A stretch of 64,000 nucleotides of DNA from Ustilaginoidea virens (lineage: Eukaryota > Ascomycota > Sordariomycetes > Hypocreales > Clavicipitaceae). Location: NCBI RefSeq assembly GCF_000687475.1, contig NC_057320.1:1364001-1428000 (forward strand), given 5' to 3'. Position numbers and translations under genes: made by a program. Positions within the stretch are counted from its first letter, which is position 1. Every line of letters starts with the position of its first letter. The notes below the pieces were generated by a model. It was not told where the DNA came from and did not search any database. It saw only the letters and a list, made by a program, of their open reading frames with translations. Below are positions 24,940-38,058 of this stretch, piece after piece.

Positions 24940-25560
24940 GAGAGAGGAGATATAATAGGTAGATAAATACGATCAATTCTTAGCTACTCTAAAGCTATAA
25001 TATTAATATTAAAGCCCCCCTCCCCCCCCCCCTCCCCCTCTCCCGCCGGCCTTTATAATAGCCCCCCCTCCTTCTCCCCCTTCTCCCCCTCCCCTTTTAC
25101 CGCCCTCTTCTGCCCCTAAGAGATAAATAGCTTTAATACGGCCTAAATACCTTCTAATGCCTCTACCTTACGCTCCTTAAGGTCTAGCACCTCCTAAATT
25201 ACCCTAAGAGTAATACTCCCCTTTACTACTACTACCGCCGCTACTACCTTCCCCCTACCGTAGGCAGTCGATACCTACCGCGCCTTTAACTAAAGGGTAT
25301 AGTAGTTATTAACCTATCTATATTAGTATCTATTCTATATAGTCCCCGCACCTTATATATACCTCCCCCCCTATAGCTAATACCTTTTAGGCACCTAAAA
25401 GGGCGTAAATAGACTTTTAGTTCTTAGGAATCTATTTAAAAAATCGATAGGTCTTCCCTATCGCAATATATACAAAATATACCGCTCTAGGCCTTATACG
25501 GTATTATACTATATTATTATCGTTCGAATATCGGTTAGATTAAAGGTCGGCCGATTAGGT
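24940..25560 (-). pseudogene. LINE-f antisense ORF relic
   Basis: The minus strand reads VNNYYTLQLKARQVS and, further on, QEVLDLKERKVEALE (about 25155-25200, reversed). These parallel VDNYKALQQRAKQAS and REILDLKERKVLALE in LINE-g, although the DNA has diverged. Examples are AGG versus CGT for Arg and TTA versus CTA for Leu. The downstream part is Gly/Glu/Lys-rich (the C-rich run at 25015-25090 on the plus strand). No domain recognised. Convergent with ORF2. Confidence 0.55.
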
Positions 25561-26603
25561 CTTACCTTATTAAGAGTAATATTAATATTTGGGGTCTTTA
25601 GCTTACGTTAAGTAAGAGTCATAGGGCCAGCCTTATAGCTTACTAGGCTAATAAAGATAGGTTAGTAATATTAGTATAGCAGGAGCAGGTAATACCCACC
25701 CTTTTATCTAAAAATGCCGACTTTTTCGGCATACTACTACTATTACTATTATTATTATTACTATAGCTATTGCTACTACTGCTATTACTGCTATTAATGC
25801 TATTGCTGCTATTGCCGCTGGTGCTACTACTAGTGCTGCTACTATTGCTATTGCTACTGCCCTACCGTATGGGTTAGTATTATCCCTATAGCGCTAAAGA
25901 TTAGGGCTTAAGGGGATTATATATAGAAAAAAAATAATAGCTATATAGAAAAGAAGAAAAAAGGATTAAGAAGTCGGGGGGCACCTATACCTTTATATCT
26001 TCGCCTAACTAAAGGCCCCTATATCCTCCCTTTATATTCGGCTTACCTTAACCCCCGACCTGATACCGCTTGCCTTCCACTAAGCACCCCCCCTATAGCC
26101 GATTCGCTATCGATATAGCCTTAATAATAGAAAACTCCCCTACCTTTACTCTAACGCCCCCGCGCGATACGCATACTGCATAGCCGGCGTGCGTACCGTA
26201 TAACCGGCACGTATACTGCGTAGCTAGCGCTACCCCGCTTATATAACCTCTACCTCACTTTCGATTTATAGAGTACCGACTTGGGACTACCTCTCCTCTA
26301 TAGATATTAGACCTACCTTTTTCCGGACCCACTTTTCTTAGATTACTTTTGCACTCTTCCTAGCACTGCCGCTAGGTACGATCCTAAGTGATAGCATACC
26401 TACCTTTCCTATATATCGGTAACCCGTCGGCCCCTTTAGGGGCCCGACTTACTAGTCGTTATAATTGCATTAGCAGGAAGGGTTTTCCCCCCGGACCTCG
26501 GGTTTTTCCCTTCCGGATTATCTGCCGGAGTACTAGATAGGCATTTCTAGCTTAGAATAGCCCCCTAGAGTAATTTAATAATAATAATATAGAATACTTC
26601 TAA

Positions 26604-27600
26604 TAGTACTAATAGCGCTTCTATAGCTTTCCTAAAGAGATTATTAGCGATTAAGGTTTAAATTAGGTAGGCTAATTTTAGTCTATACTATATAAATTAG
26701 TCGGGACTAAGCAACTTCTATTAATAGTATACTACCCCTAAACCGATAGCGGTATAAAGTAAATAAACCAAAAGGTATAGGCGGTCCTCCGTATTATAGT
26801 TTCCTTTAATTAATACGATTAGCTATACTATTTTGCGGTATATTAACTTATATTAAATAACTAGATATTATCTATTATTAGGTTTAGCCTAAATTAGCTG
26901 CTTAATAGGTTTGATATTCCGATTATCGCTCTACCTTTAGAGGTAACCTTAAGCTTAATTACCCCAAAGGGGTATATAGCTCTCTTTTTTAGCAACCTTA
27001 AAGAGGGATAGGAATTAGCTTAAGCTATTATTGCCTTTATATAATAATAATAGCAAAATACTATTAACCGTTTATAATACCTAGCCGAGCGCTTCTAAGT
27101 TAGTAATTAGGTATAGTTAAACCTCTAGAATATTAAAACGAACTACCTATATAAAAAGCTTAATTAAGTCTCTACTAAATATACTATTATTACTATCTTA
27201 TTACCACTTAATATTTAGCTTGATATCCTATAAGGTATTTATCCGGTTTTTTATATTAACCTAATCAAATAAGCCGCTTCTAATCTATTACCTAATTAGG
27301 TAATAATTAATATACGACTTAAGCCCCTATTTATCCTCCCTTAAGACTCTATAAACCTATATAAGGAGTATAAAGTTAAGGAGATACTTATAATAAAGAA
27401 TATATAGGGCCAAAGATAGAAATATAATATATTTATAAAGTAGAAAGGGTATAACCTATTGATATAAAAACCCCTAGAAAACTTTAAGGATACTACTGCA
27501 CAAAAAAGGTTTAAGGCTAAATAGGGGGATATTAGGACTTATAATAGGCTTAGCCGGGTCTTAAAATGGGATCTATTAGACTAGTAAATAATATTAAATG
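26604..27600 (+). pseudogene. Gyp-2 integrase core and C-terminal part (relic)
   Basis: Continuation after LINE-f. Fragments resemble the integrase core end (SxFxxxF...RLLA...GL near 26620-26700; YTTPKPIAV near 26728 for the usual YHPQTDGQTERxN) and the C-terminal chromo-type tail near 27380-27490. Very degraded. The integrase strand becomes featureless after about 27600, where the antisense ORF begins. Confidence 0.65.
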
Positions 27601-27619
27601 CCTACTTATAAAAAAAAAA

Positions 27620-28882
27620 ATTCTAAATACCCTTTAAATCAAAAAAAATAATAATAATATTAGCGCTAGTATGCCCCTCCTTTAGGTTAGTACTACCTAT
27701 CCCCCTCTCCGGCTCTATAGCTATATTATTTGCCCCTATATAGGCCCTCTTTAGCATTATATAGGTCGGTATACTCCGGCGGCGGCTGCAGCTACTATAG
27801 GTAGCCCTTAGGATAATACCCATAGGGGTTTAGACACGCATATAGCGAATAGTTTAGGCGCAAATAGTTGCCTATCTGCCTACGATAGGATAATATCCTA
27901 GGAGACGCGCTATAGGGCGAATAAGGAGGGGGCTATAATAGGGCCTAAACCGAACGCTATAGGGTATATAGTAGGGGATAAGGCGGCGGCGGCTAGGACT
28001 ACTATAATAGCGGCTAAGATTGCTATAGCGGCGGCTAAAATAGCGGCATTAGCAGCGGCAGCTAATGCGAAGATAGCTATAGATATTATATATAAGCTTC
28101 TAGATAAGCCTATGTTTCCTACCTATATATAGGCAGCGCTTTAGGGTAATATAATAATATAGGACGAGCCGGCAGGGGTTTTAGATAAGGATATATAGGG
28201 GCCGCTAGGAACCGCTTTATAAAGGAGTAATACTCCTAGGCTTCTCTCTAGGTATCTTATATAATACTTAATATAGGAGCTAAATTAATAATTGATTTAG
28301 CCTATCGGCGGGAGGGAGTTATAGCCTAAGAGATACCGGCTAATACCTCCCTGGCGGCACTATAGGACCTAAAGGTAAGATATAGGATATAGGGGGTTAT
28401 TTAGTCGGCAGCTATAGTATAATGCTATTAGTCGTTAAGGGCCTAGAAAGAGGGCGAAAAGATAGCAGCCTAGGCTTTAGTTATTACTATTATAAGTTAC
28501 GTATACTTAATAACGGCTATCCTATCCTTATAGGCTTTTACCTATACTTAATAGATCTATCGGAGCTTTAGATTCTTAGTTAGCTTAAAGTCTAGCTATA
28601 TATATAAGCTATACGCACTTTAGCAGTAGGTATACATCTTACTTTTGCCCCTTTACTTATAAATAGGGAAAACTCTAGTCGACTATATTTTTTTATTATA
28701 CCGCTCGTATAAGAACTTTTTATTATAGGCATATTTATACTCTTTATTAGATAAATTACCCTTAAATAGGTAATTGCCTACAGCGCATTACGGCTTTAGC
28801 TTAATCTTTAATAGGTTAGGATGCACTAAAGATAGTCCGTCTATAGGTTATAAGATCTTTACGATATTAAAATCTATAGGGG
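27620..28882 (-). pseudogene. Gyp-2 antisense ORF, main part (relic)
   Basis: The minus strand, opposite to gag-pol, reads YKYAYNKKFLYERYNKKI at about 28739-28685 and AITPSRR-x-AKSIINLAPIL at about 28325-28265. The Gyp-3 copy reads YKYAYNKEFLCKRYNRKM and AITPSCR-x-ARSVVDLAPIL. In-frame TAG/TAA fall where the family presumably had Gln. Differences between copies are mostly synonymous or conservative (Lys/Arg, Ile/Val, Asn/Asp, TTA/CTG for Leu). The protein is Lys/Arg/Tyr-rich, then Ala/Pro-rich at its C-terminus (27830-28080). No known domain. Split from its 5' part by LINE-g. Confidence 0.75.
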
Positions 28883-28898
28883 TATTAATACTACCTAT

Positions 28899-31800
28899 TA
28901 TTATTATTAAATTACGCTAGAGGCTATTTAAAGCTAAATAACCTATCTAGTACTTCTATATAGATAATTCGGAAAGGGAAAAACCCGGTAGCCGGGAGGA
29001 AAACCCTTTCTACTTTCTTGATTTCTACTTTTTATCGCCCTGTATCGGGGGCGGCGGGTATCTAGTGCGTAAGAGAGTAGGGTGCGCAACCGCTTAGGAC
29101 TATATCTGGCGGAATTGCATAGGAAGAGTGCGAGCGAGAAGTCCTGGAATATTGGGTCTAGGTTAGTGATTTTATTAGGTGAAAAGTAAGAGGAGGGTAA
29201 AGCTAGGGGGGTAGGGCCGGTAGCGCGCTCGCGGCGGGCGTGTTCTCGCCGGGCGCGCATCTATAGTAGCTTAAGTGCTTCTCAATATGCATTAATTTTT
29301 AGGTTAGAAGAGGAAGTGAGCTAATTCTAAAGGTTAAAATAGGCGGCCTTAGGTACTACGTTAGTATATAGGTCAGTAATGCCCCCCGACTTAATGCCTT
29401 TTCTTCTTTTCTTCTTTTCCTTTATAGCGCCAATTTCAAAGTATATAATAACCCCTCTATCGCGATATGGGGCCGGTGCTAACCCTATTAGTAGTATAGC
29501 AGTAGTAGCAGCAATAATAGCAATAATAATAATACCAGCAATAATAAAAATAATAATAATAATAATAGCAATAAAAATGCCTAAGCGGTCGGCAATACTA
29601 GATAAAGGGGTAAGTATAAGTCTTATACGCGGTAGGACTGCAGCTGACCCTTATAATATAGCCCGGAGAACTATATATATAGCCTTACGGGCTGTATTTA
29701 ATACACTTGGAGGATCCTAAGTATCGATGCTGTAGGTAATAAGGTATAAACTAGGTTATACCTACTCTCTAGCGAAGCTAATACGGGTAGGGATTAGTAC
29801 GGCCTATTATCCTTATGCCTTTACGGGCAAGACGTATATACCCCTAGAGAGGACCCCTAGGAACCGGGTCTTAATATAAGAGCTTCTAAATATATAAGAG
29901 ATTATTACTAGGGGGATAAAAGTATATTTTCGATTCGTATATGGTATAGGCTACCGGCTGATTATCTTTAGCTTTAGGTAGATAACTATAAGGCCCTCTA
30001 GTAGAGGGCTAAATAGGCATCTGCCTCTTAGGGGCGTAGTCGGGCGGCGGTAGTAGCGGCGGCGGCAGCAGTAGGGGGCCTTAGCGCTCCTAAGGCAACC
30101 CGGGAGATATTAGACCTTAAAGAGAGGAAGGTCCTCGCTTTAGAATGATAGGCCTATACCTAAAAGGATATCGCTATATTATTATAGGTTTTCCTAGCCT
30201 AGGAGGAGGGGGGGGAGGCTTTAAAAGGGGAGTAGATTAGGGATAAAAGGGGGGAGAATAGTAGGGAGGGCGAAGGGGGGGAGGGGGGGGAGAATACCCC
30301 TATTGCTAATATAATAACTATTAACTAGTTTCGGCCTATAGGGCCTAAGAGATTTACTTATTCCTAATGCACCTTATTCCCACTATAGGATTGCTGTAAA
30401 TATTGTGCGGGGGCTATATGGAGGTATTTAGTAGCGCCTCTAGCTATATTATATTAAAGGGATTAGGTAAGCTAGAATTAATTAAGTCGGTCGATATTAA
30501 GCATTTAGCAAGCGATCGTTTATATAAAGTATAATTTATCGAGTGTAATAGATATACTATATTAATCGCAAAGTAAGCTAGGGCCGGGATTAGGCCTAAA
30601 GAGTATACGCTTTTATCTATAGTACTTTAGATAAGAGAGGATAATATAGTAAAGGTCTTCTAGGCCTTCCCTATAGCGGCAGAAAGGTAATAATACTAAG
30701 GGAACTTATTAGAGGTAGAGGAAAGAGTTAAGGCCGATTTTTTCTATATAAAGTTAGGTAAATATCGCTAATTTATACTTCTATAGACCTTTATATAGTT
30801 AGGTTATTTTTACTATAGATTAAAAGTCTAATACCCTTTCGGCCGCTAGGGTCTTATGCTAGAGGCATCTCGCCTTTACTACTACCTAATTGCTCTATTA
30901 TTGGTTATACTAATCTTTTACTAATTACTTTTTAACTAAAAGCTAACCGGGGTTAGGATCGGGGAATAGTATATAGGCTAAAGGTCTTTAGTAACTCTTC
31001 CTTTGCTGGCATTAAAGTATTACCGCTATTACTACTAATATGCGGTTAATCCTATTGGTTATACCTATTTTTTCCATTCTTTTAAAAAACCGCTAGTAGA
31101 TATAGTTAAAATAGAGGTTAATCGGGGGTATAGCTGCCTCAGTCTTAAGGGTATCTAGTAGTATAGCCTTAAAGGCCTTAGTAACTATATAGAGGTAGGC
31201 TAATTATTCTATAGCTAGGGATTTTATAATGCCTTTTGCTGCCTTTCTAGGGGTAGTAGAGGTATACTATATCTTTACGCCGAAAGTAATAGAGGTTTAG
31301 ATAACTTATATATAGATTAGGCGTACTTCTTAGTATTAATAGCCCTAAATTAAGGCCGCTATTATTATAAGTGTAAATCGCTATTGCTTGAGTTTTTTTA
31401 CGATCTTAATATAGTATTCCCTCTATTTTAGCTTATAGTAGATTTTAACTCCTAGGAATCTAGTATACTACTTTAGCTAGATTATTATAGTCCCGAGCTA
31501 TACTATAGTCTCGTCTGCCTTATATATATAAGTAAAGTAGATAAGCTTGCTTTTATTAAGGTTAAAGTTAAGTCTAGCTTATTTAGACTAGCTATTATAA
31601 ATAAGCTACGCTTTCTTAAGTAGTACCCTTATCTCCCCTATATCTCTCCTATAGGCTATAATATTTATATTATTAGTAAAGCCTAGTATAATAATTAAGG
31701 CTATCTCTTATAGCCTTTTATAGAGTAGTATAATATAGATAAAGAAGAGGATAAGGGAAAGGGGGGACCCTTATAGTACCCTAATAGTAATCGGCAATTT

Positions 31801-34800
31801 CTCTATAAGCTATCCCTTAAAGTAGATCTATATTATTTGTAAATCGGTAAAGCCGTATATCTATACTGCGAGCTATAGTAGGAGCCTTTTATTAAAGAGT
31901 AGGTAGATAAGGCGGGTATAGTTAATTATATTAAATACTGCTAATATATCTAATTAAAGGAGCGAGGCGATCCTATTATAGTATTAGGTTATATAAATAA
32001 TCTTTATTAGTATATTTAATACTATATCGGTTGACTGGTTTACTTTATTATCTATTTAAAGATCTAAAAAGAGATTGCCCTCTTTAAAGGCAGCGGTAAG
32101 CTACTTTATAACTACGGCTTTTATAACCTTCCCTATTAGGTTAAATAATAATATTAGTCTTTATCCTCCTACCTTTAAGTATTCCTTAGGCCTTTTTCTA
32201 GGCTTCTATAGTACTATTACTTTAGCCTCCTGGAATTAGGCCAGGTAGTACCTAATACAGTATATTTCGTTAAGGAGGTATATTAGGGTTTAAATAAGTA
32301 GAGGGCTATATACTTTAAGGAATCCTACTAGGAGCCTATTAGGGCCTAATGCTTTCTAGCCTACTATATTACATAATACGGTATATACCTCTTTATAGGT
32401 AAAAGAGTCTATAGAGGGGAATATAATAGTAATAAGCTAGGGGAATATCGGGTTAGGGATATTATTATAAATAGCCTAGGAGGTAGGGAAAAACTATTAG
32501 GCGAGTATTTATACCTTTTCTTTATGTATTATTGCCTTTAGGCTTAGACTGTTTTATTCTAATAGGGGGATCTCTCTTAATTCGGGCGGGAGGCCGCTAT
32601 ATAGGCAAGCTTATTTCTCTAAAGACTATAGGTTGGCATTCTATATAGTTGCTTTATTAAGGGCCTTTTACTATAACTAGCGCTATTTCTCTTAAATAAT
32701 ATAGGACTAAATTGCTCCTGCTTTTTAGGCAGCGCTAAAGTTCTCTAGGGTATAGCATACTGCCTATTTTCGGTAGGCCTTTTTTGCTGCTATTTAGGCT
32801 ATTTTAGCGCGGGAGTTCTACTAGGGCTTTATACTAAAAGCTTTAGGTGCCCTCTTTAGTGCCGTAATATTAGCGATACTCTAGAGTTGGCCGGTAAGCT
32901 ATTTAGTATATATATCTATCTTAGTAAGGGAGCAGAGTAGGGCCTTAGTATAGTAGGTAGTAAATCGGTTTTTTGCTTTAGCTTAGGCGAGGTATCAATT
33001 AAAAGACTTTTAGCCGTTCTTTAAAGGGGGAGCTTTTATATAATAGTTATTAGTCTTAATATATATAAGCTAGGGGATATAGTCGGACCTAATAAGGTTA
33101 GCATTTTTAAGATATTTAACTATAATATCTAGTATAACCTATATATAGTCGATAGTGCTACTTCTCTTTCCTAAGGCCCTCTTTATTACCTCGCTATAGG
33201 GAGTAATTAGCCCGAGCTGCTACTATATTGTAAATTTAAAGAGAGTATTAATACTAAATAAGGTTTAATCTAGGCTATCCTAAAGAGGGTGGTATATATT
33301 AAAGTCCCTAATAAAGGCACTATAGGGGCAGGGTAGGAGCTTAGTAAGTACGGTAAAAGGGGTTATCTAATTTAGCTTATAGCCTAAGGAGTAGATAGAA
33401 TAGATATCAATGCTTAATAGGGAAATCTTATATTAATCGGTCCCTTTTTCGCTAGACTATATGCCAGGCCTATACCGCTTATAGATATATATTACTATTC
33501 TCCTACTATATACTGCTAATATATATTTTCTGAGGCTAGGGCTTAATAGGGTCCGATTAGGCGTAGTAGGTTCTTAGATCGCTATAATATTAGGCTTACA
33601 TTAGTAATAAAGTGCTAGTCTTATAAGGGTAGTTTTCTTCTATATATTCTAATAAAGGATTATTATTATGCAGATAGTTATAAGGGGGTTAATAGCAGTA
33701 GTATATTAGAGGTGGCTATAGGTTAGGCATCTAGGGTAGGTGCGGTCGTATTATAGTTTTATGTAGGGGCAGCTCGGAGGAAAATAATAATACTATTATT
33801 AGCCTTAATATAGGGGGTCCTATTAATACTTCCTATTAATCGGCCTCGTTTCTAAGGGGAGGGCTTATATAGGGGAGATCCGCTAACTATACGGCGGCAG
33901 CCTTAATCTATAATTAAGATAATATTAGCGTTTAATACTATATATAAGGCAAAGAGCCTTAGTCTATCGCTATAGGAATTTCTAGCTTTTTCCTATTATT
34001 TATTCGCCACTTTATAGAGGCGGGACTATACCGGGTAGGATCTATAGTAGTTAAGGTAGGATTCATATTAGTTCTATATGGTAGCTAGGCAGTTTTAATT
34101 GCTATTTGGGTAGTATTTAGATCTACACTAGCCGCAGCAGGCTGCCGCTATATAATACGTAGTAATATAGCCGAATTTAAAGCAATTATAATACTAGCGA
34201 GGGTATATAGCATCGTTATAGGGTTTAGCTTTAAATATCTCCGCTTAGTATATAATGCCAGCTTTATAAAGCTTATTTATAAGGTCGATAGAATCTACCC
34301 CTATAATTAGGGGCGCCTATATTATAGTCCCCTTAGGGCGATAAGGGGAGACCCTAGTAAAGCCCTCTCTATTAGCCTTAATTAGGTTCGATTAGATATC
34401 CTCTATCGCAATATTTACGGTATAGTAAGTCGGGAAGCTTTTAATAATAATACTAAATAAGTATCGGTTAGGTTCCGCCTCTTAGCTAAAGGCGGGGTAT
34501 ACTTAGGTTATATCTATAGTATATTTTACTTTTTCTTCTTTAAAGGTAATAATTATATTATTATTATAAAGCCTACGGGCTGTAACTACTATTCCCTTAG
34601 CGGTAGCCCTATTAACTATATTAACGATTTTAATTAGGGTATAGTTCTAGAGGATTTCGCTAATAGTATTTCCTTTAATAAAGACTTCGCGGTAGATATA
34701 GGGGGGTACTATAAGGGGAGCTGGGCTACATTAGGGTGGTACGGCAGCTGCGAGTCCTTATACAGCGATAGATGCCTATATGGTAGGGGCTATAGTAAAT

Positions 34801-35284
34801 TTTAGGAGATTCTATATAGCCTTATTAACTGCGGTCTCGATCGTCTATATAAGGGTTCCGATAGGGGTATAGATATTGCCTAGGTCGGCCTTTTATTGGG
34901 TAGTCTCTATTATAAAGTTTATAGCCTCTCGCACTCTTCCTAATACCACTAGGGGAATATAGTCTTAAAGCTTTTTTATAAAATCTATAATAATATCGGC
35001 TATTAGTCGCTTCCGCCCTTAGGTAGGTTCGGTCTCGGTCTGGTTGTATTATATGCTATTCGCGATCGTAGTATTAGGGTTATAGCAGCTATATGCTATA
35101 CCGCCTTTATTCCCTCTATCGATATCTATTATTTCGTCTGCGCCTACTACGCCTACTCCTTGGACGCGATACGCTATAGGTGAGGGGGGTAAATAGACGA
35201 GAAAAAGCGATTAGGAATATTAGAATTGATTTTAGAGGCGGTTCTATGCCGCTACCTGGGTGCGGGCGAAATCGCGAAAGTTTT
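28899..35284 (-). mobile_element. LINE-g: full-length Tad1-like LINE (about 6.4 kb)
   Basis: TSD of 16 bp, TATTAATACTACCTAT, at 28883-28898 and 35285-35300. On the minus strand it runs from the 5' block at about 35255-35284 to the (TAA)n tail at 28899-28910. ORF1 lies at about 35150-33800, ORF2 at about 33800-30460, with the C-terminal block near 30690-30620. It is less RIP-mutated than LINE-d and LINE-h. It splits the antisense ORF of Gyp-2. Confidence 0.92.
29379..30460 (+). pseudogene. LINE-g antisense ORF relic
   Basis: The plus strand, antisense to the LINE. An open frame of 113 codons starts MPPDLMPF at 29379. From about 29720 a different, better supported frame gives LLSSEANTGRDQYG, YTPREDPQE, KYIRDYYQGD, RIWYRLPADYLQLQVDNYKAL (written across Gln stops), a poly-Ala stretch (30040-30070), REILDLKERKVLALE (30101-30145), a Gly/Glu-rich stretch (30190-30300), and a Cys cluster DCCKYC near 30390-30410. 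LINE-i and LINE-a show the same frame. No known family. The joint between the N-terminal open frame and this frame is not resolved. Confidence 0.6.
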
Positions 35285-35300
35285 TATTAATACTACCTAT

Positions 35301-35881
35301 AGTAGGACTATTACTAGGGTTCGAATCGGATATAATTAGGTTCTAATATAGTTAATTAAAAAATTCTATAGAGTCGGATCGGGTTAGAATTAATATATAG
35401 GCTTATAAAAAACGGGAATAAGGTGTAGTCTTATTAATAATTAGCTCTAACGTTTAAATCCTAAGTAGAGAACGATACTTATAGTTATAATGCCGATGAT
35501 AATTATAGCGGCTATAGAAAGGAAGAGGGAAGAAAGAAAAGATAGGAAGAATAGGCATAAAAGGAAAAATACCCTTGCCTAAGGGGATCCTTTACTAATA
35601 GCTAGCGGAAAATTTTTCATAATACTTTTAGCTACTATAGGCGGTCTTTAGCTAACGATACAACGCCAGACTTCTATATATTTCTACTATATTACACTTA
35701 GGTTAACTACTCTACGAATCCTCTAATTATATAAGCCGAGCCTAATACCTATATAGATGCGTACCGCTCTTATAATTTAAGGGTATCGCAATGAAAATCC
35801 TAGCGACCTTATTAGCCTATGCGGAGGAAGGGGGGATTACGGGATATAATTAATCCGATTGCAATACAGAGGAGGGGGGTA
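35301..35881 (-). pseudogene. Gyp-2 antisense ORF, 5' part and leader, then polypurine tract
   Basis: The minus strand carries a CT-rich tract (reverse of the GAAAGGAAGAGGGAAGAAAG region at 35517-35550). Upstream of it, toward the LTR, is a conserved block (reverse of CTAGCGGAAAATTTTTCAT near 35601-35620) shared with Gyp-3 (57435) and Gyp-4 (61693). Downstream of the tract the beginning of the antisense frame should lie. No clear ATG survives. The end of the stretch is the polypurine tract of the element itself. Confidence 0.55.
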
Positions 35882-36133
35882 TATTACGGGCTCGGGCTAC
35901 ACCTGCGCTATAATATGGCTAGGACTCGGGCTGCGCCTATGCCTAGCCTAGGTAAGGTCAGATAGGTCAACAGCATAGGGTCACAAGACTACGCTAGGGC
36001 CCCGACCTATACTACATAGGGATAAATAGGCATCCGAGAGGCCTTTATTCGGGTCCTCTCTTTTTCCTCCTTAATCTATTTAATATATCTATTCGACGCC
36101 TATTCGCAGTAGCCCTAGGGCTAGTCCTTTACA
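35882..36133 (+). repeat. 3' LTR of Gyp-2 (252 bp)
   Basis: TATTACGGGCTCGGGC (RIP-altered TGTTACGG) to CTAGTCCTTTACA. Followed by the TSD GTAGG at 36134-36138. Confidence 0.95.
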
Positions 36134-38058
36134 GTAGGGGGGAATATAATATTAATAAGCTAAAAGAATATTAGGTCGGGAATATTATTATAGGTAGCCT
36201 ATAAGATAAAGAAGAATTATTTAGTAAAAACTTATACCTTTTCCTTATATATTATTACTTTTAGGCTTAGATTGCTTTATTCTAATAGGGGGATCTCTTT
36301 TAATTTAGGCGAAAGGCTATTATATAAGTAGGCCTATTTTTCTAGGGACTATAGATTAGCATTTTAAGCGGTAGCTTTATTAAAGGCTTCTTACTATAAC
36401 TAGCGCTATTCCTCTTATATAATATAAGACTAAATTACTCCTACTTTTTAGGTAATATTAAGATTCTCTAGAGTATAATATACTACTTACTTTTGGTAAG
36501 CCTTTTTTGCTATTATTTAGGCTATCTTAGCGCAGGAGTTCTACTATAGCTTTATACCGGGAGCTTTAGGTACCTTCTTTAGTACTATAACATCGGCAAT
36601 ACTTTAGAGTTAGCCTATAAGCTATTTAATATATATATTTATCTCGGTAGAGGAGTAGAATAAAGCCTTCGCGTAATAAATAGTAAATCGATTTTTTGCT
36701 TTAGCTTAAATAAAATAATAATTAAAAGACTTTTAGTTATTCTTTAAGGGGGGGGCTTTTATATAATAATTACTAGTCTTAATATATATAAGCTAGGGGA
36801 TATAATTAGACCTTATAAGGTCGGTATTTCTAAAATATTTAACTATAATATCTTATATAATCTATATATAGTCGATAGTATTATTTCTCTTCTTAAGTGC
36901 CTACTTTATTACTTTACCGCATAGGGTAGCTAATCTAAGCTGCTATTAGATTATAAGTTTAAAGAAGATATTAATCCTAAGCGAGATTTAGTCTAGACTA
37001 TCCTAAAAAGGATAATATGTATTAAAGTCCCTAATAAAAGCACTATAAGGGCAAGATAAAAGCTTCGTAAATATAATAAGGGGGGTTATTTAATTTAGTT
37101 TATAGCTTAAAGAGTAAATTAAATAGATATTAGTATATAATAAAAAGATCTTATACTAATTAGGTCCCTTCTTGCTAAATTATATGCTAGGTCTATACTA
37201 TTTATAGATATATATTGCTACTCTCCTACTATATAATGCTAATATATATCTTCTAAGACTAGGGCTTAATAGGGCCTATCTAGGTATAATAGGTTTTTAA
37301 ATCGCTATAATATTAAGCTTGCGCTAGTAGTAAAATATTAATCTTATAAGGGTGGTTTTCTTCTATATATTCTAATAAAAGATTATTATTATATAGATAA
37401 TTGCAAGGGGGTTAATAGTAGCGGTATATTAGGGGTAGCTATAGATTAAGTGCCTAAAGTAAGTATAGTTATACTATAGTCTAAAGTGGGAGTAGCTTAA
37501 AGAAAGGCAGTAATACTACTTTTAGCCCTAATATAGGGGGTCTTATTAATGCTTCTAATTAGGCAATCTCGTTTCTAAAGGGAGGGCTTATATAAAGGAG
37601 ACCTATTAATTGCGTAATAGCGGCCCTAGTCCGCAATAGGGATAGTATTAGCAGCTAATATAATATATAAGGCAAAAAGCCTTAGTCTATTACTATAGGA
37701 ATTTCTAGCGTTTTCCTATTATTTATTCGCTACCTTATAGAAGCGGGACTATACTAGGTAAGGTCTATAATAGTTAAGGCAGGATTTATATTAATTTTGC
37801 ATTATAGTTAAGTAACCTTATTTACCCTTTAGGTAGTATTTAGAACCGCATTAGCTATAGTAAGCTGCTATTATATAATATATAATAATATAACCGAATT
37901 TAAAGTAGTTATAGTATTAGCGGGGGTATATAGTATTATTATAGGGTTCGGCTTTAAATATCTCTACTTAATATATAATACTAGCTTTATAGAGCTTATT
38001 CGTAAGGTTAATAGAATTAATCCTTATAATTAAAAGCGTTTATATTATAGTCCTCTTA
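36134..38058 (-). mobile_element. LINE-d, piece 2 (ORF2 RT/endonuclease to ORF1)
   Basis: Continues the sequence broken at 14967: GGGGAATATAATATTAATAAGC parallels 32418 onward in LINE-g. It runs to 38058, where LINE-h is inserted at TATAGTCCTCTTA. Heavily RIP-mutated; endonuclease and ORF1 knuckle regions can be placed only by comparison with LINE-g. Confidence 0.85.

Larger units (their letters stand above)
19959..26586 (+). mobile_element. LINE-f: full-length Tad1-like LINE (about 6.6 kb)
   Basis: Bounded by a 17-bp TSD ATATAGAATACTTCTAA (19942-19958 and 26587-26603). It begins with the shared 5' block AAAACTTTCGCGATTTCGCCC and ends in (TAA)n. Order: 5' UTR, ORF1, ORF2, antisense-ORF region, 3' region, tail. 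It is the most divergent LINE in the window, a second subfamily, which makes it useful for testing protein-level conservation. RIP stops throughout. Confidence 0.92.
14968..36133 (+). mobile_element. Gyp-2: complete but dead Ty3/gypsy element with three nested LINEs
   Basis: LTR-gag-protease-RT-RNase H-integrase-antisense ORF-polypurine tract-LTR, interrupted by LINE-e (18450-19182), LINE-f (19959-26586) and LINE-g (28899-35284). Removing these and their duplications leaves about 7.4 kb. The polypurine tract GAGGAGGGGGGTA sits directly before the 3' LTR (about 35869-35881). The GTAGG TSD confirms a single insertion into LINE-d. Transitions of the C-to-T/G-to-A type dominate the LTR differences. 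Confidence 0.92.

Noticed and set aside
29720..30000. Alternative antisense frame in LINE-g (AAYYPYA, GKTYIPLE)
   Set aside because: Also reads protein-like, but the frame containing YTPREDPQE and LQVDNYKAL connects directly to the segment conserved in the divergent LINE-f, so the other is taken as a shadow.
35320..35345. GGTTCGAATC as a tRNA B box
   Set aside because: No matching A box, acceptor stem or anticodon arm around it; it lies in the antisense-ORF region of Gyp-2.
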